Source of the DNA: Hyphomicrobiales bacterium
GTDB taxonomy: Bacteria > Pseudomonadota > Alphaproteobacteria > Rhizobiales > Beijerinckiaceae
Assembly (NCBI GenBank): GCA_900470775.1
Contig: UCBZ01000060.1
Location: 1-47,623, forward strand
Length of the DNA: 47,623 bases
Direction of reading: 5' to 3'
Below, one piece after another: positions 41,101 to 47,623 of this stretch. Position 1 is the first letter of the stretch. Each line of letters opens with the position of its first letter. The position numbers and the translations under genes are program-made. The notes beneath the pieces are model-generated. The model worked only from the letters and a program-made list of their open reading frames with translations, had not been told where the DNA came from and searched no databases.

Positions 41101-41267
41101 GGCGAAGCGCCGGGCAGTTGCGCCGAGACGTTGACGACCGGGAATTCGGCGCGCGGCAGCGCCGCCACTGGCAGGAAGCGATAGGCGAAGGAGCCGGCCA
41201 GCACGAGCGAGACCGACATCAGGATCGTCGCCACCGGGTGGCGGATGCAGAAGCCGGAGATGTTCAT
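38139..41267 (-). CDS. RND efflux pump inner-membrane transporter, MdtB/MdtC-like
   Basis: This 1042-residue inner-membrane proton antiporter of the hydrophobe/amphiphile efflux class has twelve predicted membrane helices and two large periplasmic loops. It begins M-N-I-S-G-F-C-I-R-H-P-V-A-T, typical of MdtB/MuxB-like proteins. The proton-relay aspartates D401/D402 lie in G-L-V-V-D-D-A-I-V-M-L-E-N (397-409). A G-F-F-P-Q-E-D motif opens the second loop and the last repeat has I-G-I-V-K-K-N-A-I. The ATG overlaps the stop of the membrane fusion protein gene (ATGA at 41264-41267). No outer-membrane channel gene is in the window, so it may share a TolC elsewhere. Confidence 0.94.
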   Translation of the reverse strand: MNISGFCIRHPVATILMSVSLVLAGSFAYRFLPVAALPRAEFPVVNVSAQLPGASPDTMATSVATPLVKQFATIAGIDSIATTNAQGTTSIAIQFVLTRNIDAAAADVQAAIARAQRQLPLEMTTQPSYRKVNPADAPIILMALKSDVVPLSQLDAFAQQVISPALSTVDGVAQVLIFGSQKYAVRIQIDPTALAARGIGVDELQAAITATNANTPVGTLQNTSQQLTIQARTQLSDAAQFAKVIIATREGKPVRLGDVAKVIDSVENLQTGSTFDGTPSVVLAVQRQPDANTVQVVDRVKAMLPAFSEQLPAAASLALLNDRSSSIRQAVDDVQFTLLLTVALVVMVIFVFLRRIAATLIPAVAVPISIVATLAAMYLFGFSIDNISLLGLTLSVGLVVDDAIVMLENIVRHMEEDGLSAFDAALKGSAEIGFTIVSISLSLVAVFIPVLLMGGVIGRIFNEFAVVVTVSILASAFVSLTLTPMLCSRLLSGYSQHHEENAVGRILERGFEAILRGYDRGLVFCLRFKPLMLLTFFATLAASVWLLQSAPKGFFPQEDIGQLQVSTEARQDISFEAMRQLQGQVAEVFRKSPFVAHVASSVGGSGGGGASGLNAGRLFVELKPREQRPALQAVLASLRRDLAQVPGITAYMTPVQNLNIGARASKSQYQLVVQGLDQAQMNEWAVRLTEAMAQDRATFADVTSDLQNNALEATLVVDRDKANSLGIGADILRSTLYSGFGVRQVSTIYATGDNYNVVVEFDPKGGWGPERLDAIRVRGRDGTLVPVGAFARVERTAGQLTVNQLGQLPAVTISYNLPAGVALGASVNRINALKAQIGLPASLSTTFAGTAKTFQDSLANQGLLIMGAILTIYIVLGILYESFIHPLTILTGLPSAAIGALGALRLFDLDLSVIAIIGLLMLIGIVKKNAIMMIDVALVLKREGKLAEEAIHQACVMRFRPILMTTLAALMGTLPIALGAGASAELRQPLGIAVVGGLMISQVLTLFITPVLFLYMERLERLFTRKQTAIPGATGSHPAPAE

Positions 41268-42472
41268 GAGCGTTCTCCGCTGGCGACCGGTACGTCCTGC
41301 GCCGGCTGGGCCTTGGCGCCGGGGCTCTTGTCGCGGATATGCGTGCCCTGCTTCAGCCGCATCTGGCCATCGGTGACGATGCGATCGCCGGGCGCGACGC
41401 CGCTTGCGATCGCCGTGCGCCCGCCATCGCTCAGCGCGACCTCGACCTGGCGCAGCTCGACCGTCTCGTCAGGCTTCACGACATAGACGTAAGGGCCCTT
41501 CTGGCCGGTCTGGACCGCGACGGTGGGGATGATCGTCGTGCCCGTCAGCGTGTCGGCAGCGATCTCGACATCGACATATTGGCCCGGCCAGAGCGCGAGA
41601 TCGGCGTTGGGGAATGCCGCCTTCGCCGCGATCGTGCCCGAGGCCCTGTCGACGACGGAATCGACGAAGTTGAGCGTGCCCATCGCCGGCGTGCCGCGCG
41701 CTCCGGCGACGATGGCGGAAACGGGCACGGCCGTGCTCGCGCCGAGCGCGCGCCGCAGCACCGGCAAATCGCTTTCCGGCATCGAGAAGGCGACCCGCAG
41801 CGGCCGCATCTGGGTGATGGTCAGCAGGCCCGTGCCGGTACTGTTGGCGCCGACGAGATTGCCCGGCGTCACCTGCACCGCGCCGACGCGGCCGTCGATC
41901 GGGGCCGTGATGCGGGTATAGCCGAGCTTGACCTTGTCGGCTTCGAGCGTGGCCTTGTCGGAGAGGATCGTCGCCGCTGCCGAGCGCTCGTCGGCCGTCG
42001 CCTGGTCGACCGATTGCTGGGTTCCGGCGTTCTTGACGAGAAGCTGCTGATAGCGCGCGAGATCGGCCTCGGCCCGCTTGTGCGTGGCCTCGTCGCGGGC
42101 GATGGCCGCCTCATCCTTGTCGATCTGGGCCTTGATGTCGCGGTCGTCCAGCGTGAAGAGCAGGTCACCCTTTTTGACGAACTGGCCGTCCTCGACATGC
42201 TGGGCCATGATCTGGCTGTCGAGCCGCGACTTCACCACGACGCTGGCCGGCGTCTCGACGAAACCGATGGCGCGCTTGCGGACCGGGAAATCCTCCCTGG
42301 TCGCGACGGCCGTCGTGACCGAGACGGGCGCTCCGTCGCCGGCACGGCCGGCACGGGCCGAGCGAGCGGGGTCGGCGGGTTCGACCCTGCCGCGGGAGGT
42401 GTTGAACCAGACCCCGGTCGCGATCACGGCCGCCGTCAGAACGGCGATGGTCAGGACGCTCTTGCGCTTCAT
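41264..42472 (-). CDS. RND efflux pump periplasmic adaptor (membrane fusion protein)
   Basis: This adaptor links the RND pump to an outer-membrane channel. It has 402 residues with an N-terminal membrane anchor/signal (M-K-R-K-S-V-L-T-I-A-V-L), a lipoyl half-motif V-E-D-G-Q-F-V-K-K-G-D-L-L-F-T-L-D, an alpha-helical hairpin (about 115-185) and the second lipoyl half I-T-A-P-I-D-G-R-V-G. Beta-barrel and membrane-proximal domains follow. ATG 42472 is chosen because the upstream part of the frame overlaps marR. It lies 19 bases behind marR and overlaps the pump gene, forming a marR-adaptor-pump operon. Confidence 0.93.
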   Translation of the reverse strand: MKRKSVLTIAVLTAAVIATGVWFNTSRGRVEPADPARSARAGRAGDGAPVSVTTAVATREDFPVRKRAIGFVETPASVVVKSRLDSQIMAQHVEDGQFVKKGDLLFTLDDRDIKAQIDKDEAAIARDEATHKRAEADLARYQQLLVKNAGTQQSVDQATADERSAAATILSDKATLEADKVKLGYTRITAPIDGRVGAVQVTPGNLVGANSTGTGLLTITQMRPLRVAFSMPESDLPVLRRALGASTAVPVSAIVAGARGTPAMGTLNFVDSVVDRASGTIAAKAAFPNADLALWPGQYVDVEIAADTLTGTTIIPTVAVQTGQKGPYVYVVKPDETVELRQVEVALSDGGRTAIASGVAPGDRIVTDGQMRLKQGTHIRDKSPGAKAQPAQDVPVASGERS

Positions 42473-42491
42473 CAATCTCGGGCTCCGGGTA

Positions 42492-42974
42492 TCAAACGGG
42501 GTTGTCGGCAAAAGGTGCCGCGGCTTGCGTCGTGCGGTCCTGCTTTCGGCTGCGAATGCGGTCGCGCACGGTCGCCAGCGTGTCGAGCACCGTGCGGATC
42601 GCGTCTTCCTCGACCTCGCCGAGAAGGTCCGTGGCGATCTCGTTGCGCAGGTCGTCGAGACCATCGACCAGCGTGCGCCCCTCCGGCGTCAGATGCAGGA
42701 GATGGGCGCGGCGGTCGCGTGGATCGGGCCGGCGCTCGACGAGCTTCTGGTCTTCGAGACGATCGATCAGGCGGGCGACGGAGATCGGCTGCATGTCGAG
42801 CTGCTCGGCCAGCGAAACCTGGTTGAGACCCTCCTGGCGGCGCAACCGGCCGAGGATCCCCCACTGCGCCCGCGTGGTGCCATGTTCGCGCGCCCGCTGG
42901 TCGACATGAGTGCGCAGGAGACGCGCCGTCTCGACCAGCTGGAAGGTCAGTTCGCGCCGCAGCGGGCGTTGCAT
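42492..42974 (-). CDS. MarR-family transcriptional regulator
   Basis: This is a 160-residue winged-helix repressor-type protein. The DNA-binding core includes T-R-A-Q-W-G-I-L-G-R-L, V-S-L-A-E-Q-L-D-M-Q-P-I-S-V-A-R-L-I-D-R-L and the wing D-P-R-D-R-R-A-H-L-L-H-L-T. Helical termini provide the dimer interface. It is the first gene of the efflux operon and should respond to a pump substrate. A perfect palindrome at 43004-43023, 30 bases upstream, is the natural operator candidate and would also sit in the promoter region of the divergent ene-reductase gene. Confidence 0.92.
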   Translation of the reverse strand: MQRPLRRELTFQLVETARLLRTHVDQRAREHGTTRAQWGILGRLRRQEGLNQVSLAEQLDMQPISVARLIDRLEDQKLVERRPDPRDRRAHLLHLTPEGRTLVDGLDDLRNEIATDLLGEVEEDAIRTVLDTLATVRDRIRSRKQDRTTQAAAPFADNPV

Positions 42975-43003
42975 GGGCCGGGCCCCTATGAAAAAGCGTC
43001 CAT

Positions 43004-43023
43004 ATGATAAGCAAGCTTATCAT
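43004..43023. promoter_or_regulatory. Perfect palindrome, probable MarR operator
   Basis: The dyad ATGATAAGC-AA-GCTTATCAT has 9-bp perfect arms and a 2-base centre. It lies in the 170-base divergent region between marR (start 42974) and the ene-reductase gene (start 43145), much nearer to marR. Length and symmetry suit a MarR dimer. Repression of the efflux operon, and perhaps of the divergent gene, is inferred. Confidence 0.65.
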
Positions 43024-43144
43024 TCATCGGATTGCGGCGAATATGGGTCCGTCTCGCAACTGCACAATCACGCGATGATATGAGAGGGTGTTGGCCGTTG
43101 CGGGTCGCGTCGCCTATATCGGTGGCCGCATCAGGAGACAGACG

Positions 43145-44236
43145 ATGAGCCAGCTTTTCAGCCCCTTCCAGATCGGCGGCCTCACGCTCGCCAACCGCAT
43201 CGTCATCGCGCCGATGTGCCAGTATTCGGCTGAAGACGGCAATGTCAGTGACTGGCACACCATCCATCTCGGCAATCTGGCGCTGTCCGGCGCCGGGCTC
43301 TTGATCATCGAGGCGACGGCAGTCGAGCCGGCCGGGCGGATCAGCCCGCAGGATGTCGGCCTCTGGTCGGACGAGAACGAGGCGGCGCTCGCCGGTGTTC
43401 TCAAGTCGGTGCGGAAATGGTCGGACATGCCGATCGGCGTCCAGCTCGCTCATGCCGGGCGCAAGGCCTCGGTCGACCAGCCCTGGAAGGGCGGTGGACA
43501 GCTCGGCATCGACCAGGGCGGCTGGGAGGTGTTCGGCCCCTCCTCCGCCGGTTTCGAAAGCTATCCGCGCCCTCCGCAGGAGCTCTCGACCGACGACCTC
43601 GCACGACTGGTAGAGGCCTTCGCCGCTGCGGCCAAGCGCAGCGTCCGGCTCGGGCTCGATATGATCGAGCTGCACGGCGCCCATGGCTATCTGCTGCACC
43701 AGTTCCTGTCGCCGCTCTCGAACCGCCGCACGGATGCCTATGGCGGCTCGCTGGAGAACCGGATGCGTTTCCCGCTCGCGGTGTTCGCGGCGGTGAAGGC
43801 GGCGGTGCCGGCGGGCTATCCGGTGGGCATGCGGGTCTCGGGCACGGACTGGGTCGCGGGCGGCTGGGACATCGAGCAGACCCTCGTCTTCGCCGGCGAA
43901 CTCAAGGCGCGCGGCGCCGATTTCATCCATGTCTCCAGCGGCGGCAACTCGACCGCGCAGCAGATTCCGCTCGGCCCGAACTACCAGGTGCCGCTGGCAC
44001 GCGCTGTCAAGCAGGCGACCGGCCTGCCGACCATCGCCGTCGGGCTAATCACCGAGGCCGACCAGGCCGAGGCGATCATCGGCACGGGCGATGCCGATAT
44101 GGTCGGGATCGCGCGCGGCATCCTGTTCGATCCGCGCTGGCCTTGGCATGCTGCGGCGCAGCTCGGCGCCCGCGTCAAGGCGGCGCCGCAGTTCCTGCGC
44201 TCGCAGCCGCGGCAGTACAAGGAGCTGTTCAGCTAA
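43145..44236 (+). CDS. NADH:flavin oxidoreductase, YqjM-type old yellow enzyme
   Basis: This FMN-dependent ene-reductase of 363 residues reduces activated C=C bonds of electrophiles such as enals, quinones and nitro compounds. The TIM-barrel markers are A-P-M-C-Q-Y-S-A with redox-tuning C25 and Y27 (YqjM class) and V-Q-L-A-H-A-G-R-K. The active-site stretch is E-L-H-G-A-H-G-Y-L-L-H-Q-F-L-S-P (H177, H180, Y182). The phosphate site G-I-A-R-G-I-L-F-D-P lies near the end. ATG 43145 follows AGGAGAC; an upstream GTG at 43088 is less likely. It is divergent from the marR-efflux operon, suggesting joint detoxification. Confidence 0.93.
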   Translation: MSQLFSPFQIGGLTLANRIVIAPMCQYSAEDGNVSDWHTIHLGNLALSGAGLLIIEATAVEPAGRISPQDVGLWSDENEAALAGVLKSVRKWSDMPIGVQLAHAGRKASVDQPWKGGGQLGIDQGGWEVFGPSSAGFESYPRPPQELSTDDLARLVEAFAAAAKRSVRLGLDMIELHGAHGYLLHQFLSPLSNRRTDAYGGSLENRMRFPLAVFAAVKAAVPAGYPVGMRVSGTDWVAGGWDIEQTLVFAGELKARGADFIHVSSGGNSTAQQIPLGPNYQVPLARAVKQATGLPTIAVGLITEADQAEAIIGTGDADMVGIARGILFDPRWPWHAAAQLGARVKAAPQFLRSQPRQYKELFS

Positions 44237-44269
44237 GGCCACAGCCCGCCTGCTGGCACCTGCCACATC

Positions 44270-45217
44270 ATGCTCCAGTTCCTTTCGACTTCGACGCCGT
44301 TCTTCGCGGTGATCGCCTTCGGCGCGCTGATGTCGGGGCGGATGGGGCTCGGCCCCGAGGCCATCCGCATCCTCAACGTCTTCGCCTTCTTCGTGGCGGC
44401 GCCGGCGATGATCCTGCGCGTGGTCGCGCGGCAGCCGCTGGCCGAGGTCTGGAACATGGTGTTCTTCGGCGCGCTCTCGGCGATCGCCGTCATCATCCTG
44501 CTGGTTGGGCTCGCGATCGCGCAAAAGGTGCTGCGCGTGCCCTATCTCGACGCGGTTTCGCGCGGACAGGCCGTCGTCGCCGGTAATTTCACCTTCCTCG
44601 GCGTGCCATTGATGCTGGCCTTTCTCGGCGACGCGGCGGCGGGGCCGATCGCCATCGGCTTGATCATCGACGGCGCCGTGGTGCTGCCCTTCGCCTATGG
44701 GCTGCTTGAGGCCGGGCGAGGCGATGGCTCGTTCTCGGCCAGCGCCTGGAAGCTCGTGCGCGGCACCCTGATCAACCCGTTCATGCTGTCGATTCTGGGC
44801 GGCGTCGGGCTTTCGCTGGCGCAGATCGCAATACCTGACCCGATCGATCGCTTCCTCGGCTTTCTCGGACCGGCTGCGGCGCCCGCGGGCATCTTCGCGC
44901 TGGGCCTGGCCACGCGGCAGTGGAGCGGTGGCGCCTGGCCGATCAGAGCCGTGCTGCCGCTGGTCGCCGGCAAGCTGATCCTGCATCCGCTGATCGTGTT
45001 CGTGGTCATGGCCTATGTGCTCAGGCTCGACCCTTTCTGGGTGAAGGCCGGCGTGCTCTATTCGGCGCTGCCGATCGCCGCCAATGTGTTCGTGCTCGCC
45101 GAACGCGCCGGAGGCGATGCGCGCGTCATTGCGCTCGCCATCGTCGCCTCGACCGCGCTCGCGGCACTGAGCTTCCCCATCGCAAGCTGGCTCGTGACAC
45201 TCTGGGCCGGCGGCTGA
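44270..45217 (+). CDS. AEC-family (auxin efflux carrier-like) transporter
   Basis: This inner-membrane carrier of 315 residues has about ten hydrophobic helices in two halves. Family traits are the helix-1 stretch F-F-A-V-I-A-F-G-A-L-M-S-G, the mid-region G-N-F-T-F-L-G-V-P-L with a helix-breaking proline, and the late P-I-A-A-N-V-F-V-L-A motif that mirrors it. Bacterial relatives move malonate, malate or other organic anions; the substrate is unknown. It lies 33 bases after the ene-reductase and 21 bases before the carboxypeptidase gene, so the three may form one transcript. Confidence 0.9.
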   Translation: MLQFLSTSTPFFAVIAFGALMSGRMGLGPEAIRILNVFAFFVAAPAMILRVVARQPLAEVWNMVFFGALSAIAVIILLVGLAIAQKVLRVPYLDAVSRGQAVVAGNFTFLGVPLMLAFLGDAAAGPIAIGLIIDGAVVLPFAYGLLEAGRGDGSFSASAWKLVRGTLINPFMLSILGGVGLSLAQIAIPDPIDRFLGFLGPAAAPAGIFALGLATRQWSGGAWPIRAVLPLVAGKLILHPLIVFVVMAYVLRLDPFWVKAGVLYSALPIAANVFVLAERAGGDARVIALAIVASTALAALSFPIASWLVTLWAGG

Positions 45218-45238
45218 GACAAACCGGAGCCGTTTCGC

Positions 45239-46732
45239 ATGACTGCCTATTCCGACCTCTCCGCCCATTTCGGCCGCACGGCCGCGCTCGGCAATGCAGT
45301 CGGCATCCTGCAATGGGACAGCGACGTGATGATGCCCAAGGGTGCGGCCGGCACGCGGGCCGAGAGCATGGCCCTGCTGCGGGTGATGCATCACGGCATG
45401 ATCACGGACGAACGCATCGGCGACTGGCTGGCGGATGCCGATGCTGACAATGACCTCGGCCCCTGGGAGCGCGCCAATCTGCGCGAGATCCGCCGGCTCT
45501 GGACTGTCGAGACCGCCCTGCCCGCCGATCTGGTCGAGGCTTCATCCAAGGCGATCTCGGCCTGCGAGATGCGCTGGCGGCAGGCCCGCGCCGAGGCCGA
45601 TTTCGCCGGGCTGCTGCCCTGTCTCGCCGAAGTCCTGACGATCCAGCGCGAGATCGGCCGGGCCAAGGGCGAGAAGCTCGGCCTGTCGCCTTACGACGCG
45701 CTGCTCAACGACTACGAGCCGGGCGGGCGCTCGGCCAAGATCGACCTGCTGTTCGACGACCTTGCCGCCTTCCTGCCGGGCTTCACGCAGGAGGTGCTGG
45801 CGGTGCAGGGCAAGCGCCCGCAGGTGGCCGACCCGGAGGGGCCCTTCGCGATCGAGAAGCAGCGGGCCCTGGGCCTGCGGATGATGGCGGCGCTGGGCTA
45901 TGATTTCGAGCGCGGCCGGCTCGACGTCTCCACCCATCCGTTCTGCGGCGGGGCCGACAATGATGTGCGCATCACCACGCGCTATGACGAGAGCGACTTC
46001 GCCAAGGCGCTGATGGGCGTGCTGCACGAGACAGGCCACGCGCTCTACGAGCAGGGGCGGCCGCAGGGCTTCCTGAACCAGCCGGTCGGCGCCGCGCGCG
46101 GCATGAGCCTGCATGAGAGCCAGTCGCTGCTGGTCGAGATGCAGGCCTGCCGTTCACAAGAGTTCATCGCCTTCGCCGCGCCGCTGATGCGCGAGACCTT
46201 CGGCGGCTCGGGACCGGCCTGGGAGACCGAGGCGCTGTGGCGGCGCTACACCAGGGTCGAGCCCGGTTTCATCCGCGTCGATGCCGACGAGGTGACCTAT
46301 CCGGCCCATGTGATCCTGCGCTACCGGCTGGAGAAGGCACTGATCGCCGACGCCATGCCGCTCGCCGAACTGCCCGCCGCCTGGAATGCCGGCATGCGCG
46401 ATCTGCTCGGCGTCACCGTGCCCGACGACCGGCTCGGCTGCCTGCAGGACGTGCATTGGCCGAGCGGCGGCTGGGGCTATTTCCCGACCTATACGCTGGG
46501 CGCGATGACCGCCGCGCAGATCTTCGAGGCCGCCTGCACCGCCTCCCCCGACATCCTGCCGGCGATCGGCCGCGGCGATTTCTCCGGGCTTCTGTCCTGG
46601 CTGCGCACCAACGTCCACAGCCGGGGCTCGCTGCTGGAGACCGACGACCTGCTGACGCAAGCGACGGGACGGCCGCTCGATGCCGGCGTGTTCAAGGCGC
46701 ATCTGCGGAGGAGGTATGGGGAGGGGGGTTGA
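45239..46732 (+). CDS. M32-family carboxypeptidase (carboxypeptidase Taq-like)
   Basis: This cytosolic zinc metallocarboxypeptidase of 497 residues removes C-terminal amino acids from peptides, with broad specificity known for the family. It carries every M32 motif: H-P-F (233-235), D-x-R-x-T as N-D-V-R-I-T-T-R (241-248), H-E-T-G-H zinc site (263-267), H-E-S-Q-S with the third ligand E293, and G-C-L-Q-D-V-H-W late in the chain. Its length is typical. ATG 45239 is the natural start, placing L-Q-W-D-S-D near residue 24-29 as in relatives. Confidence 0.93.
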   Translation: MTAYSDLSAHFGRTAALGNAVGILQWDSDVMMPKGAAGTRAESMALLRVMHHGMITDERIGDWLADADADNDLGPWERANLREIRRLWTVETALPADLVEASSKAISACEMRWRQARAEADFAGLLPCLAEVLTIQREIGRAKGEKLGLSPYDALLNDYEPGGRSAKIDLLFDDLAAFLPGFTQEVLAVQGKRPQVADPEGPFAIEKQRALGLRMMAALGYDFERGRLDVSTHPFCGGADNDVRITTRYDESDFAKALMGVLHETGHALYEQGRPQGFLNQPVGAARGMSLHESQSLLVEMQACRSQEFIAFAAPLMRETFGGSGPAWETEALWRRYTRVEPGFIRVDADEVTYPAHVILRYRLEKALIADAMPLAELPAAWNAGMRDLLGVTVPDDRLGCLQDVHWPSGGWGYFPTYTLGAMTAAQIFEAACTASPDILPAIGRGDFSGLLSWLRTNVHSRGSLLETDDLLTQATGRPLDAGVFKAHLRRRYGEGG

Positions 46733-46846
46733 GGAGGTGGCGGGTCAGCTTTCGACGCAACGCAGAACCGATGACGATCCCAAGCTGAAGACCTGGCCCG
46801 CACCGATGTTCCAGTCAGTATCGCAGCTAACGAAATTGGATGGCGT

Positions 46847-47488
46847 TCAACGCGCGCGCAATGCGCGTACGATATTCGCGGCCCGCCTGAGGGCTGTCAC
46901 CGCGGCGCCCGCCGCGATCAGCCAGAGCGCGCCGATGAGAATCTCGTCCTGGCCGCGCCAGAGCGGCTCCAGCAAGGACAGCAGCGCCGCCGCCGTGATC
47001 GTCGCCATGCGGTGCTGCTTGGCCATCGGGCCGGAGAAGTCGGCTGGCAGCCCACAGGCGCGACCAAGCTCGCGCGTATAGGCGGTCAGCACGGCAAAGG
47101 CGGCCGCTGCCCATCCCAGCGCCGGCACGCCAGCTCCGTAGCCAGCGCCGACGAGAATGACGATATCGGCGATGCGGTCGGGGAATTCGTTCCAGAATGG
47201 CCCGTCGGGCGCCTGCTTGCCCCCCTCGATCGCCACCATGCCATCGAAGAGATTGCAGAGCAGCCTGAACTGGCAGAACAGCGCCGCAGCCAGGAGCAGT
47301 GCGACGCGCGACCCGGAATGAGCGCCGCCCGCGAGCCAGAAGCAGGCGCCGGCACAGGCTGCCATCACCATGCTCGCCATCGAAATCTGGTTCGGCGAGA
47401 CGTTAGCAGTGCTCAGGTGGCGCGCGATGGAACGAGCCCACCCGGAATTGCGGCTCGCGAGCGGCCGTCTGTTGTCATCCTGCGCCAA
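46847..47488 (-). CDS. CDP-alcohol phosphatidyltransferase family protein with atypical metal motif
   Basis: This is a membrane enzyme of phospholipid headgroup transfer type, 213 residues with about five hydrophobic helices. The family motif D-x2-D-G-x2-A-R-x8-G-x3-D-x3-D appears as N79-x2-D82-G-x2-A-I-x8-G96-x3-N100-x3-D104. Two metal-binding aspartates are thus asparagines and the arginine is isoleucine. The spacing is intact and the segment is well preserved, so this looks like a distinct subfamily rather than decay. Start is a TTG at 47488 behind AGGAAGG, three bases after the upstream gene's stop, which supports an operon with that gene. The acceptor alcohol is unknown. Confidence 0.82.
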   Translation of the reverse strand: MAQDDNRRPLASRNSGWARSIARHLSTANVSPNQISMASMVMAACAGACFWLAGGAHSGSRVALLLAAALFCQFRLLCNLFDGMVAIEGGKQAPDGPFWNEFPDRIADIVILVGAGYGAGVPALGWAAAAFAVLTAYTRELGRACGLPADFSGPMAKQHRMATITAAALLSLLEPLWRGQDEILIGALWLIAAGAAVTALRRAANIVRALRAR

Positions 47489-47491
47489 GGT

Positions 47492-47623
47492 TCAGACCTT
47501 CCTGCTCCGCCAGAGCGAGACATTGTAGAGCGCGGCATAGCTGGTCGCGACCGTCAGCGGGACGGCGATCGTCCTGAGTATCTCGGGCGTGCCGCCGATT
47601 GTATGGATGGTTGTTAGCAGCCC
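47492..47623 (-). CDS. C-terminal end of an unrecognised membrane protein (partial)
   Basis: Forty-three codons end in TGA at 47492-47494; the gene continues beyond the window edge, so only the C-terminus is seen. It reads like a last membrane helix (I-A-V-P-L-T-V-A-T-S-Y-A-A-L-Y) followed by a basic tail (W-R-S-R-K-V). Its stop lies three bases before the TTG start of the CDP-alcohol phosphatidyltransferase gene and its last codons contain that gene's ribosome binding site, so the two are coupled. A role in lipid metabolism is plausible from context only. Confidence 0.6.
   Translation of the reverse strand, partial: GLLTTIHTIGGTPEILRTIAVPLTVATSYAALYNVSLWRSRKV

Noticed and set aside
39477..41486. 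669-codon plus-strand frame opposite the RND pump
   Set aside because: Composition is Arg/Asp/Glu repeats without any fold signature; the pump on the other strand is unmistakable.
1..47623. tRNA/rRNA genes, insertion sequences, CRISPR arrays, prophage genes
   Set aside because: None recognised by eye: no cloverleaf with CCA end, no transposase, integrase or regularly spaced repeats. A covariance-model or IS database search would be needed to exclude them fully.

Overview
The window is a GC-rich chromosomal stretch with densely packed genes and long spurious antisense ORFs. The gene set points to an alphaproteobacterium of the order Hyphomicrobiales: ubiG divergent from lysC, TamA/TamB, the ethylmalonyl-CoA pathway enzymes Ccr and Mcd, and a cytosolic chemoreceptor. 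A Bosea-like organism would fit, but the genus is an inference. I saw no rRNA, tRNA, insertion sequence, phage gene or CRISPR array, and no gap longer than 300 bases without a gene.

Layout. 1-6600: the outer-membrane assembly pair tamA-tamB, on the minus strand. 6690-8147: an FAH-family hydratase divergent from a DUF4142 exported protein. 8231-17882: a LysR regulator followed by a tightly overlapping gene run (AroE-like dehydrogenase, branched-chain-type ABC importer with substrate-binding protein, two permeases and two ATPases, Gfo/Idh/MocA oxidoreductase, 3-dehydroshikimate dehydratase fusion). I read this as uptake and catabolism of quinate/shikimate-type compounds to protocatechuate. 17925-18538: a HigB/HigA-like toxin-antitoxin pair whose promoter overlaps a palindrome touching the toxin ATG. 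18656-22025: a Tat-exported CpdB-like nucleotidase and a secreted SGNH hydrolase whose ribosome binding site lies in a perfect hairpin.

22040-28830, all minus strand: an HD-GYP protein, a SIMPL protein, methylsuccinyl-CoA dehydrogenase (mcd), an EamA transporter, a glutathione transferase and crotonyl-CoA carboxylase/reductase (ccr). Mcd and Ccr are two signature enzymes of the ethylmalonyl-CoA pathway for acetyl-CoA assimilation. 29066-31558: a small membrane protein, ubiG and lysC. 31648-38087: a soluble methyl-accepting protein with a globin-like sensor region, a metallophosphoesterase, a Ser/Thr kinase fused to a universal stress domain, then a kinase-like phosphotransferase plus acyl-CoA dehydrogenase pair resembling LvaA/LvaC and animal ACAD10/11, and a DCC-family protein.

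38139-42974: marR, membrane fusion protein and RND pump on the minus strand, divergent from 43145-46732 (YqjM-type ene-reductase, AEC carrier, M32 carboxypeptidase). A perfect 20-base palindrome lies between the divergent units. 46847-47623: an atypical CDP-alcohol phosphatidyltransferase and the C-terminal end of an unrecognised membrane protein that runs off the window.

The most interesting items are the catabolic operon with its unusual AroE variant and two-domain dehydratase, the apparently leaderless toxin gene, the hairpin-masked ribosome binding site, the globin-like chemoreceptor lacking a heme histidine, and the split ACAD10/11-like pair.
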